Origin: Bacillus xiamenensis
GTDB lineage: Bacteria; Bacillota; Bacilli; Bacillales; Bacillaceae
Direction of reading: 5' to 3'
NCBI RefSeq assembly: GCF_000300535.1
Contig: NZ_AMSH01000017.1
Location: forward strand, 1 to 54,783
DNA: 54,783 nucleotides
Of the stretch, positions 27,665 to 36,134 are shown piece by piece. The first letter of the stretch is position 1; the number at the start of each line of letters is the position of its first letter. The notes under the pieces were generated by a model. That model did no database searches. It was not told the origin of the DNA and saw nothing but the letters and a program-made list of their open reading frames with translations. The position numbers and the translations under genes were made by a program.

Positions 27665-27685
27665 AAGATAAGAAGTACTTTTTTT
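27646..27685 (-). terminator. Terminator of tagD
   Basis: AGTACTTCT...AGAAGTGCTTTTT on the minus strand: 12-bp stem with one mismatch and a 12-base loop, then T-run. Mirror-image T-run also on plus. Placed only a few bases after the tagD stop. Confidence 0.75.
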
Positions 27686-27692
27686 CAATCTA

Positions 27693-28082
27693 TTAAAGTC
27701 CCGCAATTTCTTCCTTAATTTGTGTTGTCGAGATACCTTCTGTTCTCTTCAAGTAAACGACTTCACAATACTCTTTCAAGAAATCGAATTTGCCTTCCCA
27801 GTCATCTCCCATGACAAATACATCAATGTCATGCTCTTGTACATCGCGGACTTTTTGATCCCAGCTATTTTCTGGAATGACTTCGTCTACATAACGAATG
27901 GTTTCTAAAATCAGCTTTCGATGCTCGTAGCTATGATAAGCCTTTTTTGATTTTTGTAAATTAAATTCATCTGTAGAGATGGCCACCACTAAGTAATCTC
28001 CGAGCTGCTTTGCACGCTCTAGCAGCTTGATGTGCCCCCAGTGTAATAAATCAAATGTACCGTAAGTAATAACTTTCTTCAT
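27693..28082 (-). CDS. tagD: Glycerol-3-phosphate cytidylyltransferase TagD
   Basis: 129 residues, identical in length to B. subtilis TagD. Makes CDP-glycerol from CTP and glycerol-3-phosphate, the donor for TagB and TagF. Nucleotidyltransferase signatures: GTFDLLHWGHIKLL (HxGH type) near the N-terminus and RTEGISTTQI near the C-terminus. ATG at 28082 gives the canonical MKKVITYGTF start; ATG at 28091 lies only three bases after aaggag and could add three residues. Divergent from tagA. Confidence 0.96.
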   Translation of the reverse strand: MKKVITYGTFDLLHWGHIKLLERAKQLGDYLVVAISTDEFNLQKSKKAYHSYEHRKLILETIRYVDEVIPENSWDQKVRDVQEHDIDVFVMGDDWEGKFDFLKEYCEVVYLKRTEGISTTQIKEEIAGL

Positions 28083-28190
28083 TGTAAACATAAACTCCTT
28101 TCTTTCATCCTTATTCGTCTGCTTCAAACAGTAATGTTTATCCGTAATCCTATTATCATCGATTCATATTTTTTCGCTCTTCGGAACCTC

Positions 28191-28230
28191 ATTATATCAC
28201 AACGCCCAATAAACGTTAAGCAGATGTAAA
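28191..28230 (-). promoter_or_regulatory. tagD promoter overlapping a PhoP-type repeat pair
   Basis: Minus strand: -35 TTAACG (28219-28214), 17-bp spacer, -10 TATAAT (28196-28191). The -35 is itself one of two PhoP-type hexamers, TTTACA (28230-28225) and TTAACG, 11 bases apart. Repression of tagD by PhoP-P during phosphate starvation is established in B. subtilis, and this geometry would allow it. Confidence 0.75.
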
Positions 28231-28339
28231 GACAAACTATTTCCAATTTAATGGGCACGAATGAAAAAGTCCGAAAAATCAATGTTTCACTAGGCTTCAG
28301 TCCTATGAAGTGATGAAAATGTCACGAAATTTAAAGGAT

Positions 28340-28383
28340 TGTAAAGTTATTGTTAATATTTCATGGAGCAACTGTGATAAAAT
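28340..28383 (+). promoter_or_regulatory. tagA promoter with PhoP-type repeats
   Basis: Plus strand extended -10 TGATAAAAT (28375-28383) with a poor -35. Just upstream, the opposite strand has TTAACA (28356-28351) and TTTACA (28345-28340), 11 bases apart, fitting PhoP. Together with the tagD pair this reproduces the dual PhoP control of the tagA/tagD divergon. Confidence 0.65.
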
Positions 28384-28452
28384 GATGAGTAGGTGAAGAA
28401 TGAATTTACAATGAACGTTCATAGATAACAAGATACAAAGGGGGTCTGAGCA

Positions 28453-29223
28453 ATGCAAACAGAAATGGTCTCTAACCTTTCTTATGTAAATGGCGACTTA
28501 GAAGAATTTATCAGCTATATCAATCAACATCATATTTCCCAGAGAAGAGGCGCCATGATTGCGACGGTGAATCCAGAGATCGGCTATGCAGTCATGAAGG
28601 ATGATGCGTACCATCAAGTGGTCTCTTCTGCGGATTATGTACTGCCGGATGGTGTAGGTGTTGTGTTGATGTCACGTATGACACAAAGTCCATTGAAATC
28701 AAGAATTGCAGGTTTTGATGTGTTCATGTCTATGCTCGATCTTGCAAACAAGCAATCTAAAAGTATCTTTTTATATGGGGCGAAAAAAGAAGTGCTTGAG
28801 GCTGTCAAACAGCGGATTGATTCGGAATATCCAAATGTGGTGATCGCAGGCAGCTGTGACGGTTATCAAGCCGACAAACGTTTTGTGGCAAAACAAATTG
28901 CTCGTTCAAAACCAGATATGGTATTTGTTGCTTTAGGTTATCCAAACCAAGAGAACTTTATTTATGAATACCGTCATTTGTTCCCGCAAGCTGTTTGCAT
29001 CGGTTTAGGTGGAAGCTTTGATGTATTTAGCGGAACGGTGAAACGTGCACCACGCTGGATGATCAAAACAAATACAGAATGGCTGTACAGACTGATTGTC
29101 AATCCGTGGAGATGGAAACGAATGCTGAATATTCCGAAGTACGCTTTTGCCGTATTAAAAGAAAACAAAGGCAAAAAGCGCTACTATCCTGAGCAAATAA
29201 AGGATCAGACGAAGCAGCTGTGA
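28453..29223 (+). CDS. tagA: UDP-ManNAc:undecaprenyl-PP-GlcNAc transferase TagA
   Basis: 256 residues, same as B. subtilis TagA; GT26 (WecG/TagA/CpsF) family. Adds ManNAc to the lipid-linked GlcNAc made by TagO, giving the linkage-unit disaccharide. Motifs: TVNPEIGYAVMKD, LPDGVGVV with the catalytic-type aspartate D66, and FVALGYPNQENFIYEYRH. RBS aaaggggg. The 360-base tagD-tagA gap holds the promoters and PhoP repeats described separately. Co-transcribed with tagB, 11 bases apart. Confidence 0.96.
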   Translation: MQTEMVSNLSYVNGDLEEFISYINQHHISQRRGAMIATVNPEIGYAVMKDDAYHQVVSSADYVLPDGVGVVLMSRMTQSPLKSRIAGFDVFMSMLDLANKQSKSIFLYGAKKEVLEAVKQRIDSEYPNVVIAGSCDGYQADKRFVAKQIARSKPDMVFVALGYPNQENFIYEYRHLFPQAVCIGLGGSFDVFSGTVKRAPRWMIKTNTEWLYRLIVNPWRWKRMLNIPKYAFAVLKENKGKKRYYPEQIKDQTKQL

Positions 29224-29234
29224 GAGACTGATAC

Positions 29235-30422
29235 ATGATGAATATACGCTCACTGATCATCTCATGTTATGCAGCTTTTGTGTCTTTCATTGGATGGCTG
29301 ATGAGCGGCGTGAAACCTCGTGAAAACCAGGTGACGCTGCTTGTTTCATTCCAAGAGAATGCAGCTGCTCTCATTGATGCTTATCAACAACAGGCGAATA
29401 TGACGATGAAGCTCACTGTCCTCTATACGAAGCATGCTTCCGTGATAGAAAAGGACGTGCCTCATGTGTCATTTCGCTATTTTCATGAAAAAAACCCCTT
29501 CCATCTCATTCAATGTATGTATACGATGCTGAAAAGCAAAGTCGTTGTCACGGATAATTATTTTCTGATGACAAGTGTGCTAAGAAATAGACCTTCTACT
29601 ACTTGTATTCAGGTGTGGCATGCCAATGGCGCTTTGAAAAAGTTCGGTCTTGAAGACGCTTCAAATCGTGACCGAAGTTCTCGTGATCTGAAACGCTTCA
29701 AGCGGGTCTATGCGTCTTTCGATTATATCGTCACAGGCTCAGATCAAATGCGTGAGATTTTTAACACTTCATTTGGCGTCGATGACGATCGTTTTTTACC
29801 AACAGGTGTGCCGTTTACGGATGTGTACTATGATCAGCGCCCACCTTCCTTTGATACAGATGTTTTCCCAAAAGGAAAAAAAATCTTGCTTTATGCACCG
29901 ACCTATCGAGATTTCGCTATGGACGATCTTGTCCTACCCTTTTCAAAAGAGCAATTGCAGAAAGAACTGAACGGTGACTACATCCTGCTCGTTAAGCTTC
30001 ATCCTGCGGTTAAACATTTAGCCAAAGCTGAAACAGATGGTGAATGGATATTTGATGTGTCCGATCAGCCGCTCTATCCTTTGCTCTATGCCTGTGATGT
30101 CTTGATTACGGATTATTCGTCAATTGTGTTTGAATATGCGCTGCTTCAAAAACCTGTTTTATTCTTCACTTATGATCTAGAGACTTATCGAACGAAACGC
30201 GGCTTAGTCGATCATTATGAAGACATCATTCCAGGAAAGGCTTGCGTGACTCATGACATGCTCTTAAAGGAGCTAATGCAGCTAAACGAAGCAGACAATC
30301 GAGCCTTATTAAAAACCTTTGCTGAGGAATGGAACCAATATTCAAAGGGGCAGTCAAGTAAACAGCTCTTATCATTTATCGAACAGCAGCTCTTACACAA
30401 AAAACGTCCAGCTTCTCAATAG
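29235..30422 (+). CDS. tagB: Teichoic acid glycerophosphate primase TagB
   Basis: 395 residues, CDP-glycerol glycerophosphotransferase family without the long N-terminal domain of TagF. A hydrophobic N-terminal segment is followed by motifs VWHANGALKKFG (in place of the TagF WHG), LYAPTYRDFAMDD, LLVKLHPAVKH and LITDYSSIVFEYALLQKPV. Adds the first glycerol phosphate to the ManNAc-GlcNAc linkage unit. RBS is weak; ATG at 29235 or 29238. Its stop codon lies in the loop of the terminator that follows. Confidence 0.93.
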   Translation: MMNIRSLIISCYAAFVSFIGWLMSGVKPRENQVTLLVSFQENAAALIDAYQQQANMTMKLTVLYTKHASVIEKDVPHVSFRYFHEKNPFHLIQCMYTMLKSKVVVTDNYFLMTSVLRNRPSTTCIQVWHANGALKKFGLEDASNRDRSSRDLKRFKRVYASFDYIVTGSDQMREIFNTSFGVDDDRFLPTGVPFTDVYYDQRPPSFDTDVFPKGKKILLYAPTYRDFAMDDLVLPFSKEQLQKELNGDYILLVKLHPAVKHLAKAETDGEWIFDVSDQPLYPLLYACDVLITDYSSIVFEYALLQKPVLFFTYDLETYRTKRGLVDHYEDIIPGKACVTHDMLLKELMQLNEADNRALLKTFAEEWNQYSKGQSSKQLLSFIEQQLLHKKRPASQ

Positions 30423-30442
30423 GAAGCACGGACGTTTTTTTA
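30401..30442. terminator. Bidirectional terminator tagB/lytD
   Basis: aacgtcc-gcttc...gaagc-ggacgtt with small internal bulges, A-tract before and ttttttt after. The tagB stop codon is in the loop and the lytD stop in the T-tract. Serves both converging genes. Confidence 0.9.
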
Positions 30443-33070
30443 TTGGTTATACACCGGAATATCATAATACAGCGTATAGTTATCAAGTAAGTTATACAAA
30501 CTATACATACGAGTGACCTGTTTATAAGCCCATCCAATATCCGTTGCATATTGATGAGTGGCTGCCGCAGACCAGCGCATTTTATAAATCGTATCTTGTT
30601 GGTATGTGGCGTTATTGATATAGCTGTTACCAATGAATTTTGCCCCGCCGATAATGGCTGCTTCTGGCGTAAACCATTGCTGTTCATACGCATACTTTGC
30701 ACCAAGGTAATTCGGATTGCTGTCATATGCACCAATGCCATACATATTATATACGATCTTATCATTAAATTTCGTACCGTTCGCTAAAACCGAACTTCCG
30801 TTACCAGTTTCAAGCAGCGCATGAGAAATTAAATAGATTTCGTTGATATGATACGTTTTCGCTGCTGTAATAAAGGCTTGTCCTTTTCCAGCTAGAATAC
30901 CTTTCCCTGCTAAAATCTTCGAATTGACTTCAGCCGGATCGAGATTCGCAGCTTCAGAGAGTTTGAGAAATTGAAAATATGATGGCGTACCCTCAACGAT
31001 ATTGGCTGGGTCTACATATTTTAATACTTCTGCTGAACTCGCATTTCTCCAGCCAAGGCTGATCTTTATCCAGTTTCCTTCTTTCCCAAGCTGTTTCACT
31101 TTTGTGCCCTTGTTCAGCTGTGCCACAATGTTGCTTGAAGAACTTGAATCCGGTGTAGAACGTACATTTAACCCATCTGTATTCACTGTTGAAGTCGCTG
31201 CGTCTACATATGTCGCATACACATATGCCGCACCATCTGTCTGTGGTGACACCTTCATTTGTTTGTTCACCATCTCATTGACAGTGAGGTTATAATTCGT
31301 TTGCATAACCATTGGACCATTTTTGATTTTGGTTGCGGTGGCTGTCCAGCCATATTGGCTTTTCACAAAAGCAATGGCCGCATTGGCACTGGTTAATCCG
31401 GTGAATTGCTGCGTCATGTTGATTTTATATACCGGTGATGTTGTCGTTTTATAAGCTGCTGTTTCATTCCGTTTTTTGAAAAATGTCATGCCTTGATCAC
31501 GCAATGCAGCAGTCGAAATGACACCTGTTTTGATCTGATATTGACCATAATCGGTTGTACCCGTTTTTTGGGCGGCCGCCTTCATTTTTTGTTTCGTCAA
31601 ATAGCTAAGTGCTTGATTGAGTTTTGTCTGATTCACAGTCGCCTCTGTTGTGATACGGTATTGCTTGACAACTTCTGTTAAAGTTTTTGTACTGCTGGCA
31701 ACCCCATTTTTCTCAATGATTTCTTGCGCCTGCTTCACTTTGTTTTGATCATATACAGGTGTTGTCACCAAGCTATACGCTTTGGTGACGGCTTGCCCCT
31801 GGGCTGTTGTGATGTTACTTGTTACCTGTTGTGCCTTTAAGTATTCGGCACCTTTATTCACTTTTGCCTGGTCCATTGCTTGATTGACGACAAGTCGATA
31901 CGTGCTGTCAGATGCTACACCTGTTTTTTTCGTTGTTGCGGACACCTTTTTCTTTTGGAAGAAAGCGGCTGCTTTTTTCGCTTGATCATCACCCAAAAGA
32001 TTCCCAGTCACTACTTGATATGGCTGCGTAGAAGATATTTTTTTGGACGTATAGCGCCATTTCTTTTTCTTGAAAAAGTCCACTGTTTTTGCGTAAGCCG
32101 TATCGTTTAATTGATTGAGCTTCACGATATAATTTTTCGTTTTCCCTACTCGCTGCAACGTACCGGCAGCACCAGTTTGTTTCTTGATCTGCGCTACAGC
32201 TGAGGCTGCTTGTTTGCTGTCTTTGAAATAGCCCGATTCCATGCTATACACATTTTTAGCAGCTCCTGCCTTCTGAATCTTCCCGCTGATTTTTGCTTCT
32301 TTTTGCAGCTGGGTCAGAAGGATCTGGGCTTTAGACTGGTTAGCTTGTGCAGCTGATGTGACGATGTAATACGGCTTGCCTGCAGCCACCGTTTGAAGCA
32401 CTGCTTTTATACCAGATTCCTTTTGAAAGCCTTGCAGGATGGTATTTGCCTTACTTTGTCCAACAATATTGCCTGAGATCAGCTGATACACGGTGCCCGC
32501 TTTGCTTTCAGTTTGGTATGTACTAGTGACTCCGACCTGCTTTTGTAATTCCGTCTGAATATTTTTGACCTTCGTTTCTGAATCAATGACTCCTGAAATG
32601 ACCTGATAAGAAGGTTTGCTTTGATTGATAGGTTCATAGGAGCTATTGAGCCCTGATGTTTTCGTCAGCTCTAATGAGAGCTTTTTCGCCTGGCTTTCAT
32701 CGTTGATTGGGTCAGATACGACCTTTTGTAAAGGAAGGCGGTCACCTACTGGAGACACAGTACCGCTTATGCCCAGCTCCTTTTTTAATGCCGTAGCACT
32801 TGCACTTGCTGCAGCTTGTGAGTCATATCCTGAGGCAATGAGTTGATAGGTTGATGTATTTCCTGAGGTTTGATAAGTGGCTGTCCACTTTTTGTCCTTT
32901 TTCAATGCGTCAACTGCTTTTTTCACTTCTGCTTCTGTTGTAAATACTTTTGAGGTGCTGATTGTATAAATGGATTGATCGACATAGGAGGCTGCTTGTG
33001 CTTCTTTGCCTGTGTGTAATGTCATACCAAAGGCAGCTGCGAGTAACATAATCTTGATGGTTTTTTTCAC
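30440..33070 (-). CDS. lytD: Exported beta-N-acetylglucosaminidase LytD
   Basis: 876 residues, near B. subtilis LytD. Signal peptide (cleavage after about residue 26, EAQA-ASY). About nine to ten SPOR-like repeats of 50-70 residues, each with a pattern like Y.V.SG....KA......Q......, span residues 30-600. One bacterial SH3 segment (about 625-680, NTDGLNVRSTPDSSSS ... WIKISLGWR) follows. The C-terminal glucosaminidase domain (about 690-876) has catalytic-type glutamate E754 in LLETGNGSS and NMYGIGAYDSNP. Hydrolyses glycan strands of peptidoglycan; a vegetative autolysin. Preceded by a sigma-D-like promoter. Confidence 0.95.
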   Translation of the reverse strand: MKKTIKIMLLAAAFGMTLHTGKEAQAASYVDQSIYTISTSKVFTTEAEVKKAVDALKKDKKWTATYQTSGNTSTYQLIASGYDSQAAASASATALKKELGISGTVSPVGDRLPLQKVVSDPINDESQAKKLSLELTKTSGLNSSYEPINQSKPSYQVISGVIDSETKVKNIQTELQKQVGVTSTYQTESKAGTVYQLISGNIVGQSKANTILQGFQKESGIKAVLQTVAAGKPYYIVTSAAQANQSKAQILLTQLQKEAKISGKIQKAGAAKNVYSMESGYFKDSKQAASAVAQIKKQTGAAGTLQRVGKTKNYIVKLNQLNDTAYAKTVDFFKKKKWRYTSKKISSTQPYQVVTGNLLGDDQAKKAAAFFQKKKVSATTKKTGVASDSTYRLVVNQAMDQAKVNKGAEYLKAQQVTSNITTAQGQAVTKAYSLVTTPVYDQNKVKQAQEIIEKNGVASSTKTLTEVVKQYRITTEATVNQTKLNQALSYLTKQKMKAAAQKTGTTDYGQYQIKTGVISTAALRDQGMTFFKKRNETAAYKTTTSPVYKINMTQQFTGLTSANAAIAFVKSQYGWTATATKIKNGPMVMQTNYNLTVNEMVNKQMKVSPQTDGAAYVYATYVDAATSTVNTDGLNVRSTPDSSSSSNIVAQLNKGTKVKQLGKEGNWIKISLGWRNASSAEVLKYVDPANIVEGTPSYFQFLKLSEAANLDPAEVNSKILAGKGILAGKGQAFITAAKTYHINEIYLISHALLETGNGSSVLANGTKFNDKIVYNMYGIGAYDSNPNYLGAKYAYEQQWFTPEAAIIGGAKFIGNSYINNATYQQDTIYKMRWSAAATHQYATDIGWAYKQVTRMYSLYNLLDNYTLYYDIPVYNQ

Positions 33071-33115
33071 GTTCCCTGTCCCTCTCTTAATTTTGCATAT
33101 AGTCTACTAATCTCT

Positions 33116-33141
33116 TTATCGACAAAAACAATGGCTCTTTC
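33116..33141 (-). promoter_or_regulatory. Candidate sigma-D promoter of lytD
   Basis: Minus strand: GAAA (33141-33138; TAAA expected), 14 bases, GTCGATAA (33123-33116; six of eight match GCCGATAT), 46 bases before the start codon. Sigma-D dependence of lytD is established in B. subtilis. Same 14-base spacing as the lytA candidate. Confidence 0.55.
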
Positions 33142-33152
33142 AAGTCATGCAA

Positions 33153-33187
33153 TAGAAAAATAGAGGACCCCCTGAAGCCCTCTTTTC
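33153..33187 (-). terminator. Candidate terminator of manA
   Basis: Minus strand AGAGG...CCTCT stem (5 bp, 12-base loop with further possible pairing) followed by ATTTTTCTATT. Short stem, so moderate support. Confidence 0.5.
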
Positions 33188-33189
33188 AT

Positions 33190-34140
33190 TTATATATGTG
33201 ACACAATGAGTTCACAAGATCCTTCAATCGAGAAGCTCCCTGTTTCAGCTGGCAGGATAAAATGAGCCCCTTTTGGCAGTGGGTACGTGTTCCCATTATG
33301 CTCTAAAGACCCTTCCCCATTAATAACACTGCACAGCAAAAACGGATAGTCTTGCGAAAGCTCTACTTTTTGATCAATTTCCCATTTATACACAGAGAAA
33401 TATTCTGCTTCGACAAATGTTCGAATGGTCACCCCTGGACGAGTTTCTACTGATTCATCTGCATAACCGTCTACATGAGGGACCGTTGTGACATCAATAG
33501 CTTGCGCGAAGTGAAGTTCACGCTCATTGCCATTTTGGTCTTTTCGTTCATAATCATACACCCGGTAAGTCGTATCTGAGCTTTGCTGCGTTTCAAGGAC
33601 AAGCGTTCCTTCACATAGCGCATGAATGGTTCCGCTCGGCACATAATAAAAATCGCCAGGCTTAATTTTCACTCGCCGCAAGAGACCTTCCCAATCTCCG
33701 CTGTTCATCATGGTCACCAGCTCAGTTCGTGTTCTTGCATTATGACCATAAATCATTTCTGCTCCTTCTTTGCAGTCAATGATGTACCAGCACTCTGTTT
33801 TTCCAAGCTCTCCATTTTCATGTCTTCCCGCATAATCATCATCTGGATGTACTTGAACGGATAAGTCTTGGTTTGCATCTAAAATTTTGGTTAATAGCGG
33901 GAAGCGGTCGCCTTCTATTCCCCCGAACAATTCTCTGTGATTGTCCCAGAGTTCGATCAACGTTTTCCCTTTATATGGACCGTCTTGCACGACACTTGGT
34001 CCGTTTGGATGAGCAGAAATTGCCCAGCATTCTCCCGTTCGATCAGAAGGAATATCATAGCCAAATTGATCTCTTAAGGCTGTACCTCCCCATATTCTCT
34101 CCTTCAATTCAGGCAGTAAAAAAATTGGTGACTGCTTCAT
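33190..34140 (-). CDS. manA: Mannose-6-phosphate isomerase, class I
   Basis: 316 residues; zinc-dependent cupin enzyme interconverting mannose-6-P and fructose-6-P. Motifs: LPELKERIWGGTALRDQFG (N-terminus), QVHPDDDYA and TECWYIID (zinc ligands), FYYVPSGTIHAL and LETQQSSDTTYRVYDYER. Located between lytD and the sugar island; in B. subtilis pmi also follows lytD. It has its own promoter and a nearby cre site, so it may be expressed with or apart from the ABC transporter upstream. Confidence 0.95.
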   Translation of the reverse strand: MKQSPIFLLPELKERIWGGTALRDQFGYDIPSDRTGECWAISAHPNGPSVVQDGPYKGKTLIELWDNHRELFGGIEGDRFPLLTKILDANQDLSVQVHPDDDYAGRHENGELGKTECWYIIDCKEGAEMIYGHNARTRTELVTMMNSGDWEGLLRRVKIKPGDFYYVPSGTIHALCEGTLVLETQQSSDTTYRVYDYERKDQNGNERELHFAQAIDVTTVPHVDGYADESVETRPGVTIRTFVEAEYFSVYKWEIDQKVELSQDYPFLLCSVINGEGSLEHNGNTYPLPKGAHFILPAETGSFSIEGSCELIVSHI

Positions 34141-34214
34141 TCAGGATGACTCCTCCCTTTGCTACCCTTTGATAACCCTTGCCAAGCATGATGAAAACTA
34201 GCAAGTCTCAACTT

Positions 34215-34244
34215 TTATTATGACGCTATCTAAAGAGAAGTCAA
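34215..34244 (-). promoter_or_regulatory. Sigma-A promoter of manA
   Basis: Minus strand: TTGACT (34244-34239), 18-bp spacer, TAATAA (34220-34215); or ATAATA with 17 bp. About 75 bases before the manA start. Confidence 0.65.
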
Positions 34245-34262
34245 TCCTTTCAGTACACCGAA

Positions 34263-34276
34263 TGAAAACGATAACA
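34263..34276 (+). promoter_or_regulatory. CcpA cre site between ABC operon and manA
   Basis: TGAAAACGATAACA fits the cre consensus TGWAANCGNTNWCA on the plus strand. It lies 19 bases upstream of the manA -35 and 12 bases beyond the permease stop, so it may affect manA or read-through from the transporter operon. Confidence 0.65.
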
Positions 34277-34287
34277 CCCAAAATGTT

Positions 34288-35109
34288 TCACCCTTTAACT
34301 GAGCCTGCAAGAAGCCCTTTCACAAAGTATTTTCCAAGCAGAATATACACCAAAAGGGTCGGCAGTGCTGCCAAAATAGCCCCTGCCATCTGGACATTCC
34401 ATTGTACAATTTGACTACCTGATAGATTTTGCAAGGCAACCATGACCGGCTGATGCTCCGCAGTGGTCATCGTGACCGCAAATAAAAACTCATTCCACAC
34501 ATTTGTGAACTGCCAAATGGCAACCACGACAAATCCCGTAATAGAAAGCGGCAGAATCATATGTCTGAAGATCCCGATAAACCCTGCTCCATCCATTTTC
34601 GCCGATTCAATCATTTCATCAGGAATGCTCACATAGAAATTGCGGAACATGAGTGTTGTGATTGGCAGGCCATATACGACATGGACAAGCACAAGACCTG
34701 GAATGGAGTTATACAAACCAATTTCACGTAAAAATTGAATGAGTGGAATGAGAATGCTTTGATACGGAATAAACATACCGAACAGCATCAACGTAAACAC
34801 CACTTCTGACCCTTTGAAACGCCATTTGGACAGTACATACCCATTCATCGCACCTAATACAGCAGACAATAAGGTAGCAGGAATGACAAGGTAAAGAGAA
34901 TTCATTAAATTGGGCGATAATTTTTCAAAAGCAATTTGATAGCTTGAAAAATCGAGTGTAGACGGAAGCGACCACATTCGCTCAAGCGTGACTTCACCTA
35001 ATGGCTTTAAGCTTGTAACGAGCATGACATAGACAGGCATGAGAAAAAATAGACTGCACAACATCAGCAGCGCATAGAGAACTGGACGAACGAACCTTCT
35101 TGCGGTCAT
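34288..35109 (-). CDS. Sugar ABC transporter permease (MalG type)
   Basis: 273 residues, about six membrane segments. The inner-membrane component motif reads [25 protein letters not shown], the EAA loop that contacts the ATPase. C-terminus [14 protein letters not shown] is typical of MalG-like subunits (YFVRGLTAGAVKG in many). Its ATG overlaps the stop of the partner permease by four bases. Substrate not determinable. No ATPase gene is linked; a shared MsmX-type ATPase is expected. Confidence 0.92.
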   Translation of the reverse strand: MTARRFVRPVLYALLMLCSLFFLMPVYVMLVTSLKPLGEVTLERMWSLPSTLDFSSYQIAFEKLSPNLMNSLYLVIPATLLSAVLGAMNGYVLSKWRFKGSEVVFTLMLFGMFIPYQSILIPLIQFLREIGLYNSIPGLVLVHVVYGLPITTLMFRNFYVSIPDEMIESAKMDGAGFIGIFRHMILPLSITGFVVVAIWQFTNVWNEFLFAVTMTTAEHQPVMVALQNLSGSQIVQWNVQMAGAILAALPTLLVYILLGKYFVKGLLAGSVKG

Positions 35110-36077
35110 GATGAAGCCCCCTTCCGGCTAGACAGGAGATACGGTACGATAAAGACCGCAACAGAGATCAGCATGACGATTGCAATGGCGGCACCGCCTG
35201 CATAATGGTTTCCTCTAAAGGTCATTTCGAACATATAAACACCCGGCACATCGGTGACAAAGTTCGCACCTGGTCCTGTCATCGAGTAAATCAAATCGAA
35301 AATCTTCAAAGAAATATGAGCCATGATAATAATAACACTCGCTGTAATTGGTTTTAAAAGCGGGAAGATGATTTCCCGGTAGATTTGCCATTCAGTGGCT
35401 CCATCCATTCTAGCAGCCTCTCTCACTTCCTCTGGGATGCCTCTAAGACCTGCCAAATACATCGCTAGTGAGAACCCTGTCATTTGCCACACAGCTGCAA
35501 TGACGACTGCAATCATTGCAGCTGGTACACCAAATTCAATTTCCCCCCATACAAATCCAGCTAAAATGTTCGTATCAGTGTACCACTTTGGCTGGATGCC
35601 AAGTGTTTTCAAAAACAGATTCACGCCAGTTGACGGATTTAAAATCCATTGCCACACGACACCGGTGACAACGAAGGAAAGAGCCATTGGAAAGAAGAAT
35701 AAATTCCGAAAAAGTGATTCACCCTTGATTTTCTGATCTAGTAAAATGGCCAGTACAAGCCCTGAAGCAATGACCGCCCCAATAAAAAACAGCGTAAAAA
35801 AGACCGTGTTCCGAAGATCTGACTGAAAGCGAAAATCTTGAAACAGCATGACATAATTTTTCATACCTGCGAAAGAAAAATCAGGAACAAGCGAGGTCCA
35901 GTTGGTTAATGAAACATAACCTGTCCAGCCAATAAAGCCGTAAACAAAGATGAATAACAAAACAGCTGATGGTGCTAAAAATAGCAGGGCAAGCAACTGG
36001 TCTCCATTCCATTTTTTCCGAACACGTTTCACTTTTGCCGCTGGTGTTTTTGTGATCGGCGATGTGTCCATGCGCAT
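35106..36077 (-). CDS. Sugar ABC transporter permease (MalF type)
   Basis: 323 residues with about six to seven membrane segments. The N-terminal segment [20 protein letters not shown] is typical of MalF-like subunits. EAA loop: [21 protein letters not shown]. Upstream gap to the binding protein gene is 57 bases; downstream it overlaps the second permease. Forms the membrane channel with that permease. Confidence 0.92.
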   Translation of the reverse strand: MRMDTSPITKTPAAKVKRVRKKWNGDQLLALLFLAPSAVLLFIFVYGFIGWTGYVSLTNWTSLVPDFSFAGMKNYVMLFQDFRFQSDLRNTVFFTLFFIGAVIASGLVLAILLDQKIKGESLFRNLFFFPMALSFVVTGVVWQWILNPSTGVNLFLKTLGIQPKWYTDTNILAGFVWGEIEFGVPAAMIAVVIAAVWQMTGFSLAMYLAGLRGIPEEVREAARMDGATEWQIYREIIFPLLKPITASVIIIMAHISLKIFDLIYSMTGPGANFVTDVPGVYMFEMTFRGNHYAGGAAIAIVMLISVAVFIVPYLLSSRKGASS

Positions 36078-36134
36078 GAAGCTACACTCCTTTTTTAAAA
36101 AAGAGGCGGTGCCTATCGGCCGCCTCTTTCGACT

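Noticed and set aside
31000..33000. lytD repeats as a possible DNA-level tandem repeat or CRISPR
   Set aside because: Repeats are visible only at protein level (SPOR-like units) and vary in length; no regular spacer pattern.
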